From Craspedostauros australis (taxonomy: Eukaryota; Bacillariophyta; Bacillariophyceae; Mastogloiales; Achnanthaceae): 64,000 nucleotides of DNA. Below the pieces are notes generated by a model, which ran no database searches, had not been told where the DNA came from, and saw only the letters and a list, made by a program, of their open reading frames with translations. The stretch is from contig JAMXDE010000035.1 of NCBI GenBank assembly GCA_026770025.1, positions 248,001 through 312,000 of the forward strand, written 5' to 3'. The position numbers and the translations under genes were made by a program. Of the stretch, positions 55,220 to 64,000 are shown piece after piece; position 1 is the first letter of the stretch, and the number at the start of each line of letters is the position of its first letter.

Positions 55220-55785
55220 TGTTGGAAGGCTCCGCGCACGGAGAATCGGTAGTAGTCACACTCTTTGTCGAAAGTGTTTCTGTTACTGTTACTGTCGTTA
55301 CTATTGATTGTTGGTGAGCGAGTGTGGGGTATGAGATGATCAAGATGCTCTCTTGATCCATCTCTTCCTTGCTCTCATTGCTTGGTGCAATCCTCTTGCA
55401 CCTCCATGCACATTGCTCTCATGTTGCTCGTTGATGTTGACTTGATTGTCAACCTCGTCGTTTCTCTCTCGTTGTCTCGTCGTTGTTCCATTCTCGGGTT
55501 TTGTTGAATCTGATGATTGATCGAATCTGATGGAATATTCACAACATATTTCATTCCTGTAGACCTGGTAGTTAAGATCTTCATGTGACGTCATGTGTGA
55601 TGGATACTGTGGTATCCCTTGGTATCGCGGTATCCTGGCATCGTAGTATCGCGGTGTCTTCGTGGTATAGCGATGGTATCGCTGTGACGTCATAGTTTTG
55701 TATCGTGATTCCGCCACCAAATAGTCTAGATGGCGGCAAGCAAGTGTGACTGATGCATACACATCCGAGTACACACATTTCGACA
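55220..55785 (-). repeat. 3' LTR of the intact element
   Basis: TGTTGGAAGG...TTTCGACA. Two TGACGTCA palindromes at 55586-55593 and 55685-55692 flank a run of GGTATC/GCGGTATC repeats; an inverted repeat CCGCCA/TGGCGG lies near 55710-55735. Confidence 0.93.
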
Positions 55786-55793
55786 CCCTTCCT
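55786..55793 (-). promoter_or_regulatory. Polypurine tract of the intact element
   Basis: On the minus strand AGGAAGGG immediately precedes the LTR, the usual site of plus-strand DNA priming. It is shared with 46280-46287 and 19944-19951. Confidence 0.7.
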
Positions 55794-55804
55794 GTAGGCG
55801 TCAG

Positions 55805-58800
55805 TCATTCGCTGCTGTCCCCAGTGTGTAGGTAGGACTTCTCGTGCTCGCGCTGTAGCTCCGACTTGATGTTCTTCGTGAAGCCGTCGCTTCGGTTGTT
55901 CTCTGATTTGACGAAGATGATTTCGATCAGCTTGTCATTCACCATGTTGCGGACGTAATGATGGCGTACGTCGATATGGCGGGAGCGTTGCGATGTTGAG
56001 GGATTCTTCGCGATGAAGATTGCTCCAACGTTGTCGACTCTCACAGTGATTGGAGTCTTCACTGGCACTCCCACACTCTCCAGGAGTTGCATCACAAAGA
56101 AGATCTCCTTCGCTGCCTCGGATAGCGCGATGTACTCTGCCTCTGATGAACTGAGTGTCACTGCCTTCTGCGCCTTGGATCGCCAGAGGATAGGGACTTG
56201 ACAGAGGTAGAGAATGAATCCGCCGACACTGATGCGAGTGTCCTTGTCTCCGGCGTATTCGCTGTTGCAGAACATCTCCATGTTCCATGCGCTGTTATCT
56301 GTCATGACAGGATGGATCTTCAGACCGTTGTGCTTCGTGTCGATGACGTATTTGATGATACGCCGCATCTCCTTGGTTGCAGCCTTGGTCGGTCCATCCA
56401 GTACCTTCGTCAGCTCTCTGACAGGGTTGGCGATGTCGGGACGCGAATGCTTGATCAGGAATAGAAGCATTCCCACTCCCTTGCGATAGTCAGCATGCTC
56501 TGCTGCATCTACCTTCTGCAATCCGTTCTCTTCGGATGGGCGAACGATGCTCTGGCTTGGCGTCCCTGGCGTCGCGTAGCGCTGCATCTTCTCCACCTCT
56601 GCACCAAACTCGGTGATTAGGTTTCGGATCAGATGTGGCTGGCGTAGGACAGCTTTCGTCTTGTCTGCGTTGAGCTGGATGTTGCAGCTGAGGTAGTCAC
56701 CCAAACCCTTCTCGATGGTGACCTTGAACTTGCTCTTCTGGATGTCGATCATGAATTTTTCGAGTGCCTTCTGATGTCCGCAGCAGAAGCAGTCGTCAAC
56801 GTAGATCGCCACGATGACTGTTTCGTTCTTCGTCTTGCGATGGAAGAGACACGGGTCTGCCGCGCTCTGGTCGAATCGCATTCCCTTCAGCGTTGACACC
56901 AGCATCTTGTACCACTGGCGTGCGCTCTGGACCAGCCCGTAGATTGGCTTGTGTAGCAGCAGCGCTTCATCCGGTGTGCTGTCCATTCCGCTTGGACAAT
57001 TCATGTACACCTCTTCTTCGAGGTCGCCATACAAGAATGCCGTGACGACGTCCACGAGTGCGCAGTCCATCTTCTGCAGCATCATGATCACCATCATCAC
57101 ACGGTACGTGACGTCGTGGATGACAGGCGAGTGGTGTTCTTGGTAGTCCACTCCTGCAATCTGCGAGTAGCCACACGCCACCAGACGCGCTCGATAGGTT
57201 CCATTGCGCTTTAATTTAAACACCCATTTGCACTTGCAGCATCTGCGGTCTCTCGGAATGGATGAGCGCTTGATTTTGCTGTAGACGGATCGAGCATCCA
57301 TCGAACCGAACTCCTTTGCGATGGCAGCTCTGTAGCCCTTCCGGTGTGTTGCATTCGGATGGTTGAATGCTTGGTCGAAGGTTGATGGCTCGATGTGCGT
57401 CGATGTCTCTCCTGTCTCATCTTGGGTGGTTGCGCAGATCTCTGTCTCGAAGTCGTCGGTACTTATTGCGTTGTTACCGAATAGAGCATCTGTGACTGCG
57501 TTGGTGATGTCCGATGGAGGAGAATCGCTGTCTTCGTCGTCCGTAGCTTCGTCGTTTTCCTCATTCTCGTCGGTGGTGTCGTCATTGGTTTCGTCATCGT
57601 TGTTGGTCTCCTCGCTGCTGTCCTGATCGTTGTTTGTGTTGCTTTCGTCGTCGTCGCTGTCGCTTCCCCTATTGAAGACGGATAGGTTGGTTGTAAACCG
57701 CTTGCCTTCATGCTTCTCTTTCTTTCCTGGCTTGTTGTAGTTCGCAAGGTTGCGCAATTCGCTCTTTCCTTTCACGTTGGATGGCAGCGATGCACGCGAC
57801 TTCGCATTCGTTTTTGCTTGATGCTTGCTTCGCTCGATGTACCGCTGTTGTCGTTCGCTGCGAGTGATATCGCGCTTACTTGGTCGTCTTGGGGGAACAG
57901 CTGTCGTGGTGCGACTAGTTTTCGAATCGTCGTTCGCTTCGTGCGAACGCTTGCGTGATGTTGGCGGAGTGCGGAGGATGCTTGGCGGGACGTTCGGTGG
58001 GGCGACATCTTCAATGTCGGTCACTGTGTCGTCGTCGACTGGAATCGCGTCAACCTCTTCTTCGGACACGGTCCCTTCGTCCACTGGTGTGGTCGTCGTC
58101 TCGCTCGCGAGACCTGGTGAGTCCTCCTTCGCACTCGTGTTGTTGTTGGTGTCGTCATCGTCCTCATCGTCGTCATCTGAGAGGACGTGGTAGGAGTTCG
58201 CGTCGGCGAATGACACAGAGCGTCGCTTTGGCTTGGTTCGAGCTGTGTGGGACGGCGCTGTCCCTTCCCTTCCGACCAGGATGAATCCATCATCGTCAGT
58301 CTCCGTTGGGTGCTCGGCGTCGGTTGCGACAATCTGACTCCCTTCCGGTTTCCCATCGTCCGTGCTGTAGGTCCAACCCTTGAAGTGCCCGTACGATCTG
58401 TTGAGCCACTTCACGTCTCTGGTGCAGACGATGGACTTGGTGGATGGGTGGTACATGTTGTAGACGCCGGATCCATGCTGTGGAGCATATCCAACGAACA
58501 ACATCGCCTCGCCTCTGTTCTGGAGTTTCGCCGTCATGCCTCCGTAGGCCGTCTTGACGACTCCGACTTCGCCGAAGGTACGGAGTCCGCTCGCGTACTT
58601 CGGATCCTCTCCGAAGAATAGATGGTGTGGCGACTTGGTCTGTCCCTTCGCCACAGTGATGTTGGCGACCGCGGTCGCGACGTTGGCTGCTGCAGCCCAT
58701 AGACCATGTCTGTGCTCTTCGTTGAGCTGGGCGCCGTTCAGCATGGATCGCATCTTCGTGTACAAGTATGCAAACTTGCGCTCGACCCTGCCGTTCTGCT

Positions 58801-61800
58801 GTGGTGTGTTGGATGCCGTGTATTCGAATGTGACGTCGAATCCGGCTTCAAGCAGATAGACCTCGGATGCCTTGTTCTCTCCGCTGTTGTCGCCACGGAA
58901 GATGATTGGCTTGCCGTCCATGTGTGCACGGATCTTCTGAAGGAATCGCTTCAGGAAGGCTGGTTGGTCACTCTTGTTGGTGAGGAAGATGCTCCAGCAG
59001 TAATCTGTGTGGTTGTCTACGATCAACACCCAGTACCGCTTGTTTCCGAAGCTCGTGTGCTTTGTGTAACTGATGTCGATGAAGAATCGCTCACATCGTC
59101 GCGATGCTCTTGCGATGGTCGCCTTCGGGACGTTCTTCACTCGTGCGTTGGCGATGGCACAGTGCTTGCATGGCGGCATGGTGCCGATGATGCTCCATCC
59201 GTGGTGCGATGCGGTCCGTTGCATTGCCTCCAGTGGGGCGTGTCCCAACATGCGATGGAGTGTGGATGCGTTGATGCCCTTCGGTGGATCCGATGTGACG
59301 GCCGCAGCCGTGATGTCTGTGCGTGGCTTGACTGCATGCATCTGCACGCCAGTCACGAAGCCATTTCGCGTGCGGAACACTCGATCGAACACGATCTTGT
59401 TCCCGTTGCCGTTTGCGATGTCCATGATGATACCGTTGTTTCCAATCTGGTATCCATTCTCCAGCGCCTTGTTCGTTGAGAACAGATTCACCCACATCTT
59501 GGGTGCGAACTTCACGTCGTTCAGTCTGATGGTGCGCTGTGTGTTATCGCGTTGCTTCACTCGGAGATAGATGGATCCCATCTTTGGTGAGTTGAGTTGC
59601 GTGTTGTCGCCGACCTTCACAAAGGACTGGATGTGGCGGACGTTGAACATCCCCTTGTCCGAATTCACGATGTGGCATGAGGCTCCACTGTCGGCGAGCC
59701 ATGTGTGTCGATCGGGTGTGTCGGTGTGGTGGTTGGATGCACGAAAGCGCGTGCGATCCACAACCATGATTGCCAACTCGTCGTCGTAGGAGGAATCGTC
59801 GTCGTCGGATGACTCACCCGTGCTGGAATCGTCCCAATTGATTGGAGGGCGCATTGGTTCTGCTTGCTGTGGCGGCTCCGGTCTTGCCTGTCGTGGTGGC
59901 TCAGGTCGCCTTTCCTGTGGTCGGTGGTGAAGAAGTGCCGCCATGCATCCTCCGAGGATGAAGTGCCGCTCCATGATGCTCAGTGGTGGTTGGCCGTGAC
60001 GTTCGAGGATCCTGTTGAGAATCATGCTATTTGCCAGGATCTCTTCGATTGACAGAAGCTCTGCCATGATGAACATTCCTGACACTCGTCCGACGAATGC
60101 CATCTGGATACGTCGGTTGTTCGGGAATAGATTGCAGGCCGCGTTGAGGATGGCGTTGCCGATCAGTTCGCGTTGTCTGATCTCGGCCGTGAATGTGGGG
60201 TACGGCACAGTGTCGTGCCTGCCGTGCGCCCCTCGTTGGTTGAAGAAGTCCGTGGGCCCGAAGCGTAGGCCGGTTGGGAAGATCATGTCTTCGTGGTGGC
60301 TAAGGACTCGTTGACCTTCTGGTCTGGGAGGACGGAATCTGTTCCGGACGTATAGTGGACGAGTTGCATCGCTGTCGTCATCTCCGTCATCTTGAGCGAT
60401 TTCTTCTTCGGCGGAGCCAGCGGCTGACGCCTCTTCGAAGAGATTGTCGTCCAGGAGCATGTCTTGCTCAATCGGGGGCTCCCCGGCTTCCTCCATGGCG
60501 AGGATATCGATATCCTCCTCGGGGTCTTCTTCTCGGTTGCCGTTGCTTGGCAAGTCGTGTGTGTTGAGGCAGTAATCGAAATCGAGATCAAAACGAGGCT
60601 CGTTGTCGAGCGTCACCTCGTGGATGATTGGTCCATCGTTGAGCCATTCTGGGATGCTCGTGTCGTCGTGGACCTCGTCTATTCCTGGACGGTGTTGAAA
60701 GGTATCAAAGAATGAATCATCGACGGCGTAGGCGGTGTGAGTATTCGTGGGTGTGTCGAGCATGGTCATCACCATCTCGAATCTGTCGTCGGTGCCGTCT
60801 TGCGCCGTGCTTCCTTGCTCTTCCTGCTTTCTCTTTTCGTTGAACTTTTTCTTCCTGCAGTCTGCCTCTCGATGCCCTGGGATGCCACAGTAATGGCACT
60901 TCCCGCTGAAGCCATTGCCTCGACCTCTTCCTCTGTTGCCGCGGTTGCCTTGATTGCCGCGCTGATCTCTTCTGTTGCCTCTGTTGTTATACCCTCCTCG
61001 TCGGCCGTTGTTGGATTGATTGTTGTTGTTGTTGTTGTCGGCCGCTTGCTTTCTGTCTGGACAGTTCGCAGACCGATGGCCGTACTTTCCGCAGTTGTGA
61101 CAGTTGCCCTTGAATCCGCCTGTCGCAGCCATCGCCGCGTCGTCGCGCTTGCTGCCCGTGTCTGCGAAGTCGTCCACGTACGCCTTTCCGCCTTGGAGCT
61201 TGGAGTATCTGTAGTTCAGTACGTTTCGGATGGCTTCGATCGTCACCTTCTCTGGACCCATCTGCAGTTGGTATTCGAAGTTGCTCACTTCGTCGTCGTA
61301 GTCCTTGCTGAGGCTGCTGAGCACTTGCATGATCAGCTCTCTCTCACTGATCTCGTATTTCACCTCTTGGAGGCGAGTGCGGAGCAGCTCAAGCCGTGTG
61401 ACGCAGATGTCGGGATCCGTATCCCTCGCCATGCGTTCCGTGTTGAACTGGCGCTTCAGCCGCAGCACCGTGGATGCGTCGGTTGGCTGGTACTTCTCCT
61501 TCAGCATCTTCCATGCTGCCGCTGGGTTCCCCTCGGGGTGCTGCTCGTCGCAGCATTGGTTGATCAGCTGGATCGCCTGCTTTCCAGTGCCTTGCTCTGC
61601 ATCCATCATCAGGATCAGATCGCTGAAGCAGTCCATCGCCAGTTCGCGCGTCTCTTCGAGGGCCTCCCTCTTCTCTTCGTCACTTTCTCTCTCGATGTCT
61701 TCCTTGGTTGGGACGATCTTCTCTCCCATCATGATATCCTTGTATCGCTGCGTACGCGCGTACGCCTTGGCTTGCGATTCCCACGCGTTATAGTCTTCCT

Positions 61801-62317
61801 TCTTGCCACTGAAGGATGGGGCCTTGCGCCTCTTGTAGGTTTCCTTCGTCATCTTCTTTCTTGTTGTTGTCTGCTTGCTCGTCTCTCGTGTGCTGCCTGT
61901 TGATTGGCTCTCTTCTCTCTCTTCTTCTCTTTCTGACTCTTCGTTGTCGTTGGATGCGAGGGGATCGATGCCGCTGTCTCTCTCTGACGCGCTACCCCTG
62001 CCTTCTGTTTCCGTCTGCTGTACCTCTGTCTTGTACGCTTTCACTTTGATTGCTGGCTGTGATGGTCTTGGTGTTGGTGTCTCTGTTGATGCCGATGTCG
62101 GTCTCGGCTGGTCTCTCTGCCGCGTCTCTGCGCCGGCTCTTCGTGCAGCTTGCTCTGCTTCCGTTTCGATGATGACTCCTTGCTGAGCGCTTGGTTGTTG
62201 GATGGGCGCACCCGCTCCTTCTCGCGTGAGGTTCGGAGTCTCGTCCTCGTCTCCCTCGGTCTCGTCCTCGATCACTGGTGTGAGAGGGAATGCAGTCTCT
62301 TCGGTCTCTTCGCTCAT
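55805..62317 (-). CDS. Copia gag-pol polyprotein, 2170 aa, intact frame
   Basis: ATG at 62317 (MSEETEETAFPL). Acidic/Ser-rich head; Gag core (about residues 165-390; SFSGKKEDYNAWESQAKAY); CCHC knuckles CHNCGKYGHRSANC (about 405-420) and CHYCGIPGHREADC (about 475-488). Protease WLADSGASCHIVNS (about 870); pre-integrase HRMLGH...CKHC (about 1025-1055). Integrase triad in FFIDIS (about 1082), RGDNSGEN (about 1142) and QQNGRVE (about 1178); long acidic spacer (about 1300-1680). RT with YVDDCFCCG (about 1840); RNase H (about 2010-2160) with SSEAEY and VRVDN. No frameshift or stop separates gag from pol. In RNase H the usual CDSEYAGD reads CNSEYAGD (codon 56264-56266), replacing the first acidic residue. 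It is expressed from the 5' LTR and works in cytoplasmic particles and the nucleus. Confidence 0.96.
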   Translation of the reverse strand: MSEETEETAFPLTPVIEDETEGDEDETPNLTREGAGAPIQQPSAQQGVIIETEAEQAARRAGAETRQRDQPRPTSASTETPTPRPSQPAIKVKAYKTEVQQTETEGRGSASERDSGIDPLASNDNEESEREEEREESQSTGSTRETSKQTTTRKKMTKETYKRRKAPSFSGKKEDYNAWESQAKAYARTQRYKDIMMGEKIVPTKEDIERESDEEKREALEETRELAMDCFSDLILMMDAEQGTGKQAIQLINQCCDEQHPEGNPAAAWKMLKEKYQPTDASTVLRLKRQFNTERMARDTDPDICVTRLELLRTRLQEVKYEISERELIMQVLSSLSKDYDDEVSNFEYQLQMGPEKVTIEAIRNVLNYRYSKLQGGKAYVDDFADTGSKRDDAAMAATGGFKGNCHNCGKYGHRSANCPDRKQAADNNNNNNQSNNGRRGGYNNRGNRRDQRGNQGNRGNRGRGRGNGFSGKCHYCGIPGHREADCRKKKFNEKRKQEEQGSTAQDGTDDRFEMVMTMLDTPTNTHTAYAVDDSFFDTFQHRPGIDEVHDDTSIPEWLNDGPIIHEVTLDNEPRFDLDFDYCLNTHDLPSNGNREEDPEEDIDILAMEEAGEPPIEQDMLLDDNLFEEASAAGSAEEEIAQDDGDDDSDATRPLYVRNRFRPPRPEGQRVLSHHEDMIFPTGLRFGPTDFFNQRGAHGRHDTVPYPTFTAEIRQRELIGNAILNAACNLFPNNRRIQMAFVGRVSGMFIMAELLSIEEILANSMILNRILERHGQPPLSIMERHFILGGCMAALLHHRPQERRPEPPRQARPEPPQQAEPMRPPINWDDSSTGESSDDDDSSYDDELAIMVVDRTRFRASNHHTDTPDRHTWLADSGASCHIVNSDKGMFNVRHIQSFVKVGDNTQLNSPKMGSIYLRVKQRDNTQRTIRLNDVKFAPKMWVNLFSTNKALENGYQIGNNGIIMDIANGNGNKIVFDRVFRTRNGFVTGVQMHAVKPRTDITAAAVTSDPPKGINASTLHRMLGHAPLEAMQRTASHHGWSIIGTMPPCKHCAIANARVKNVPKATIARASRRCERFFIDISYTKHTSFGNKRYWVLIVDNHTDYCWSIFLTNKSDQPAFLKRFLQKIRAHMDGKPIIFRGDNSGENKASEVYLLEAGFDVTFEYTASNTPQQNGRVERKFAYLYTKMRSMLNGAQLNEEHRHGLWAAAANVATAVANITVAKGQTKSPHHLFFGEDPKYASGLRTFGEVGVVKTAYGGMTAKLQNRGEAMLFVGYAPQHGSGVYNMYHPSTKSIVCTRDVKWLNRSYGHFKGWTYSTDDGKPEGSQIVATDAEHPTETDDDGFILVGREGTAPSHTARTKPKRRSVSFADANSYHVLSDDDDEDDDDTNNNTSAKEDSPGLASETTTTPVDEGTVSEEEVDAIPVDDDTVTDIEDVAPPNVPPSILRTPPTSRKRSHEANDDSKTSRTTTAVPPRRPSKRDITRSERQQRYIERSKHQAKTNAKSRASLPSNVKGKSELRNLANYNKPGKKEKHEGKRFTTNLSVFNRGSDSDDDESNTNNDQDSSEETNNDDETNDDTTDENEENDEATDDEDSDSPPSDITNAVTDALFGNNAISTDDFETEICATTQDETGETSTHIEPSTFDQAFNHPNATHRKGYRAAIAKEFGSMDARSVYSKIKRSSIPRDRRCCKCKWVFKLKRNGTYRARLVACGYSQIAGVDYQEHHSPVIHDVTYRVMMVIMMLQKMDCALVDVVTAFLYGDLEEEVYMNCPSGMDSTPDEALLLHKPIYGLVQSARQWYKMLVSTLKGMRFDQSAADPCLFHRKTKNETVIVAIYVDDCFCCGHQKALEKFMIDIQKSKFKVTIEKGLGDYLSCNIQLNADKTKAVLRQPHLIRNLITEFGAEVEKMQRYATPGTPSQSIVRPSEENGLQKVDAAEHADYRKGVGMLLFLIKHSRPDIANPVRELTKVLDGPTKAATKEMRRIIKYVIDTKHNGLKIHPVMTDNSAWNMEMFCNSEYAGDKDTRISVGGFILYLCQVPILWRSKAQKAVTLSSSEAEYIALSEAAKEIFFVMQLLESVGVPVKTPITVRVDNVGAIFIAKNPSTSQRSRHIDVRHHYVRNMVNDKLIEIIFVKSENNRSDGFTKNIKSELQREHEKSYLHTGDSSE

Positions 62318-62460
62318 TCAGCGCTCGTCTCGCTTCTCGTCTCTTCCTCGATCACTCGTGTGAGAGGGTACTCTTCCACTTCAGTCTTTTCTGCTCATTC
62401 AGCGCCTCGCGCTCTTCGTTTCGTCCTCGATCACCGGTGTGAGAGGGTATGCTAGCTCGT
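62266..62460 (-). repeat. About 79-bp triplicated segment over the gag start
   Basis: The sequence CCTCGATCAC.[C/G]GTGTGAGAGGG recurs at 62266, 62346 and 62425. Two of the units contain GCGC..GAATGAGC on the minus strand; the inner one carries the gag ATG, while the outer one gives a short upstream frame that stops after five codons (MSRKD). Confidence 0.7.
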
Positions 62461-62548
62461 CTCTCGCTCGTCGCTCATGCAGCGTCTCTTGCTCATGCAG
62501 CGTCTCAGTCTCTTCGATCTCTCCTTGCACAGGGCTTCCCTGGTGCTA

Positions 62549-62562
62549 ACGTTTATAAACGT
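62549..62562 (-). promoter_or_regulatory. Palindromic primer-binding region of the intact element
   Basis: ACGTTTATAAACGT is a perfect 14-bp palindrome that includes the first base of the LTR. It stands where the primer tRNA should anneal. No tRNA 3' end match is seen. Confidence 0.45.
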
Positions 62563-63127
62563 GTTGGAAGGCTCCGCGCACGGAGAATCGGTAGTAGTCA
62601 CACTCTTTGTCGAAAGTGTTTCTGTTACTGTTACTGTCGTTACTATTGATTGTTGGTGAGCGAGCGTGGGGTATGAGATGATCAAGATGCTCTCTTGATC
62701 CATCTCTTCCTTGCTCTCATTGCTTGGTGCAATCCTCTTGCACCTCCATGCACATTGCTCTCATGTTGCTCGTTGATGTTGACTTGATTGTCAACCTCGT
62801 CGTTTCTCTCTCGTTGTCTCGTCGTTGTTCCATTCTCGGGTTTTGTTGAATCCGATGATTGATCGAATCTGATGGAATATTCACAACATATTTCATTCCT
62901 GTAGACCTGGTAGTTAAGATCTTCATGTGACGTCATGTGTGATGGATACTGTGGTATCCCTTGGTATCGCGGTATCCTGGCATCGTAGTATCGCGGTGTC
63001 TTCGTGGTATAGCGATGGTATCGCTGTGACGTCATAGTTTTGTATCGTGATTCCGCCACCAAATAGTCTAGATGGCGGCAAGCAAGTGTGACTGATGCAT
63101 ACACATCCGAGTACACACATTTCGACA
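62562..63127 (-). repeat. 5' LTR of the intact element
   Basis: 566 bp, TGTTGGAAGG...TTTCGACA, with TGACGTCA sites at 62928-62935 and 63027-63034. Promoter for the gag-pol transcript. Confidence 0.93.
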
Positions 63128-63223
63128 TGGGCAAGACAACGGAGACACCGAGAGGATCAGAGTGCTCAACTAATGAAATAGCAAACAGACCGACTATCAA
63201 CACCATCGTCATCCACAATGGTA
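63128..63223 (+). repeat. Antisense fragment of the 7.8-kb element's LTR, part 2
   Basis: Continuation of 54573-55219 beyond the inserted element (TGGGCAAGAC to CCACAATGGTA), i.e. the reverse complement of the LTR start region, lacking its last 30 or so bases. Confidence 0.8.
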
Positions 63224-64000
63224 TGTTGGCAAGTTCCGCTCACGGTAACCTACGATCGTGGAAGATGGTGTTGGTTGATAGTCGTCTGTTTGCTATTTCA
63301 TTACGTTGGCACTCCGATACTCTCGGTGTCCGTTCGTTCTCTTGCCCGATGCTCTCGGCGCTTCAATCTGTTTTGCAGATTCGGTCTCCGACTATGAGTC
63401 GGTACGCGAGATCCTCTCTCGCTCCTCTCTGTATTCTCTCTCTCTCTCTCACCATCGTGTGCTCGTGCTACACGATGCTTCGTGTTCGATGCGTACTCCG
63501 CATTCGACACTCTGTTCATTCAGTACTGGTTTCTACTCCATGAGTACTTACCATTTGAAGTTCACCTTCAGTATCCATGATCTTCATGGGTCATCGTATC
63601 TTTGCCTCCTGCTCTGACTTGGAGACAGCTGTCGACGTGGTGACATGTTGACATCCTGTCGACGTCAGTAGGCGTCCTTCTGCTCTCCAGATGTCACGTT
63701 CCATTGGTGATGCAGTAGTCTGTCAGATGATATCGTCATCTGAGGTTTAGTTGGGAAGTACCTCGAGATTCTCTTGGTACCATTGATGCATGGACGGACG
63801 ATCTTCCAATTTTCTCATAAATCGTTATTTGCAAATTTCCTCCAGAAATCTTGCCCCTTTTCGTGTGTTCCATTTCCCCTGTAATTCTGACGAATTACAA
63901 CACACTATCGACACGAGTGTAGTTATACCGTCCAAGTGCGTATGAGAGAATAACGGGTGAACGATGCACATATACACGTACATCTCGACATATACTCACA
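63224..64000 (-). repeat. Further LTR of the 45489 type, cut by the window edge
   Basis: Begins TGTTGGCAAG and runs to the window end, about 15 bases short of full length. It is closest to the 45489-46279 LTR. It stands head to head with the antisense fragment at 63128. Whether a full element follows is not visible. Confidence 0.88.

Larger units (their letters stand above)
55220..63127 (-). mobile_element. Intact, young Family T Copia retrotransposon, 7.9 kb
   Basis: Two 566-bp LTRs with only two differences found (near 55330/62672 and 55512/62854) flank one uninterrupted polyprotein frame. The element interrupts an antisense LTR: the target reads ATTGGGCAAGAC across the site, and TGGGCA is repeated on both sides, so a target-site duplication of 5-6 bp is present. 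A second copy of its 3' end, in the opposite orientation, lies at 19751-20517. All features expected of a recently active element are present except one RNase H residue (see the CDS). Confidence 0.95.

Noticed and set aside
55340-55786. 148-codon frame in the LTR, repeated at 62682 and 19951
   Set aside because: Repeated only because the LTR is repeated; no homology to a protein and it crosses the CRE region.
60737-61903. 388-codon plus-strand frame opposite gag
   Set aside because: Val/Leu/Ser-rich antisense of the charged gag sequence; the minus-strand frame carries the zinc knuckles.

Overview
The window reads as nuclear DNA of a diatom (or a close stramenopile relative). The evidence is secreted, cysteine-rich proteins with very long Pro-Ser-x-x and Pro-Thr-Ser-Ala linkers, of a kind common in diatom genomes, embedded in Copia-type LTR retrotransposons. 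There are no bacterial operons, Shine-Dalgarno sites or CRISPR arrays. All assignments come from reading the sequence; no database search was possible.

Region 1 (1-12.5 kb): two paralogous genes for secreted cysteine-rich proteins. The first is cut by the left window edge (3-2630). The second (6953-11975) carries two 1-nt deletions near its 3' end. Between them lies about 3.7 kb with a poorly resolved, possibly multi-exon membrane-protein locus. The block 2960-12043 recurs at 24380-31927, almost unchanged, and brings a third paralogue (28375-31860).

Region 2 (12.5-24.4 kb): a TE cluster between the two copies of the block. A 7.2-kb internally deleted, minus-strand element (12535-19750) abuts the 3' end of a plus-strand Copia element (19751-20517), which abuts the intact 3' third of another plus-strand element (20518-24377).

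Region 3 (32-64 kb): a truncated host gene fragment, then an 11.8-kb decayed Copia element (32976-44792). After it come a gag-protease fragment of a second family, a 7.8-kb Copia element split by one stop codon (45489-53333), and a gag fragment plus LTR of a further family. Next is a 7.9-kb, apparently young Copia element with one intact 2170-codon gag-pol frame (55220-63127), inserted into an antisense LTR of the 45-53 kb family. A last LTR runs off the right edge.

Two kinds of Copia element are present. Family T (LTRs TGT...ACA; 45-63 kb and 19.75-20.5 kb) is conventional: gag with two CCHC knuckles, DSGAS protease, DDE integrase, YVDD reverse transcriptase, RNase H. Family G (LTR termini TAATAGAGC...GCTCTATTA; 12.5-19.75, 20.5-24.4 and 33-44.8 kb) is unusual. 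It is very long, has no CCHC knuckle that I can see, has a DGGA protease motif, an N-terminal domain of about 200 residues plus a His/Pro/Gly-rich linker ahead of gag, and about 850 extra residues after RNase H with a conserved barrel-like core. The 12.5-19.75 kb derivative has lost integrase, reverse transcriptase and the protease active site, yet keeps both extra modules in one open frame of about 2000 codons. This is the best candidate for something undescribed in the window.

Several TE junctions lack matching target-site duplications and coincide with the ends of the large duplication. Either ectopic LTR recombination or collapse/mis-joining of repeats in the assembly could explain this, and long reads across the junctions would decide.
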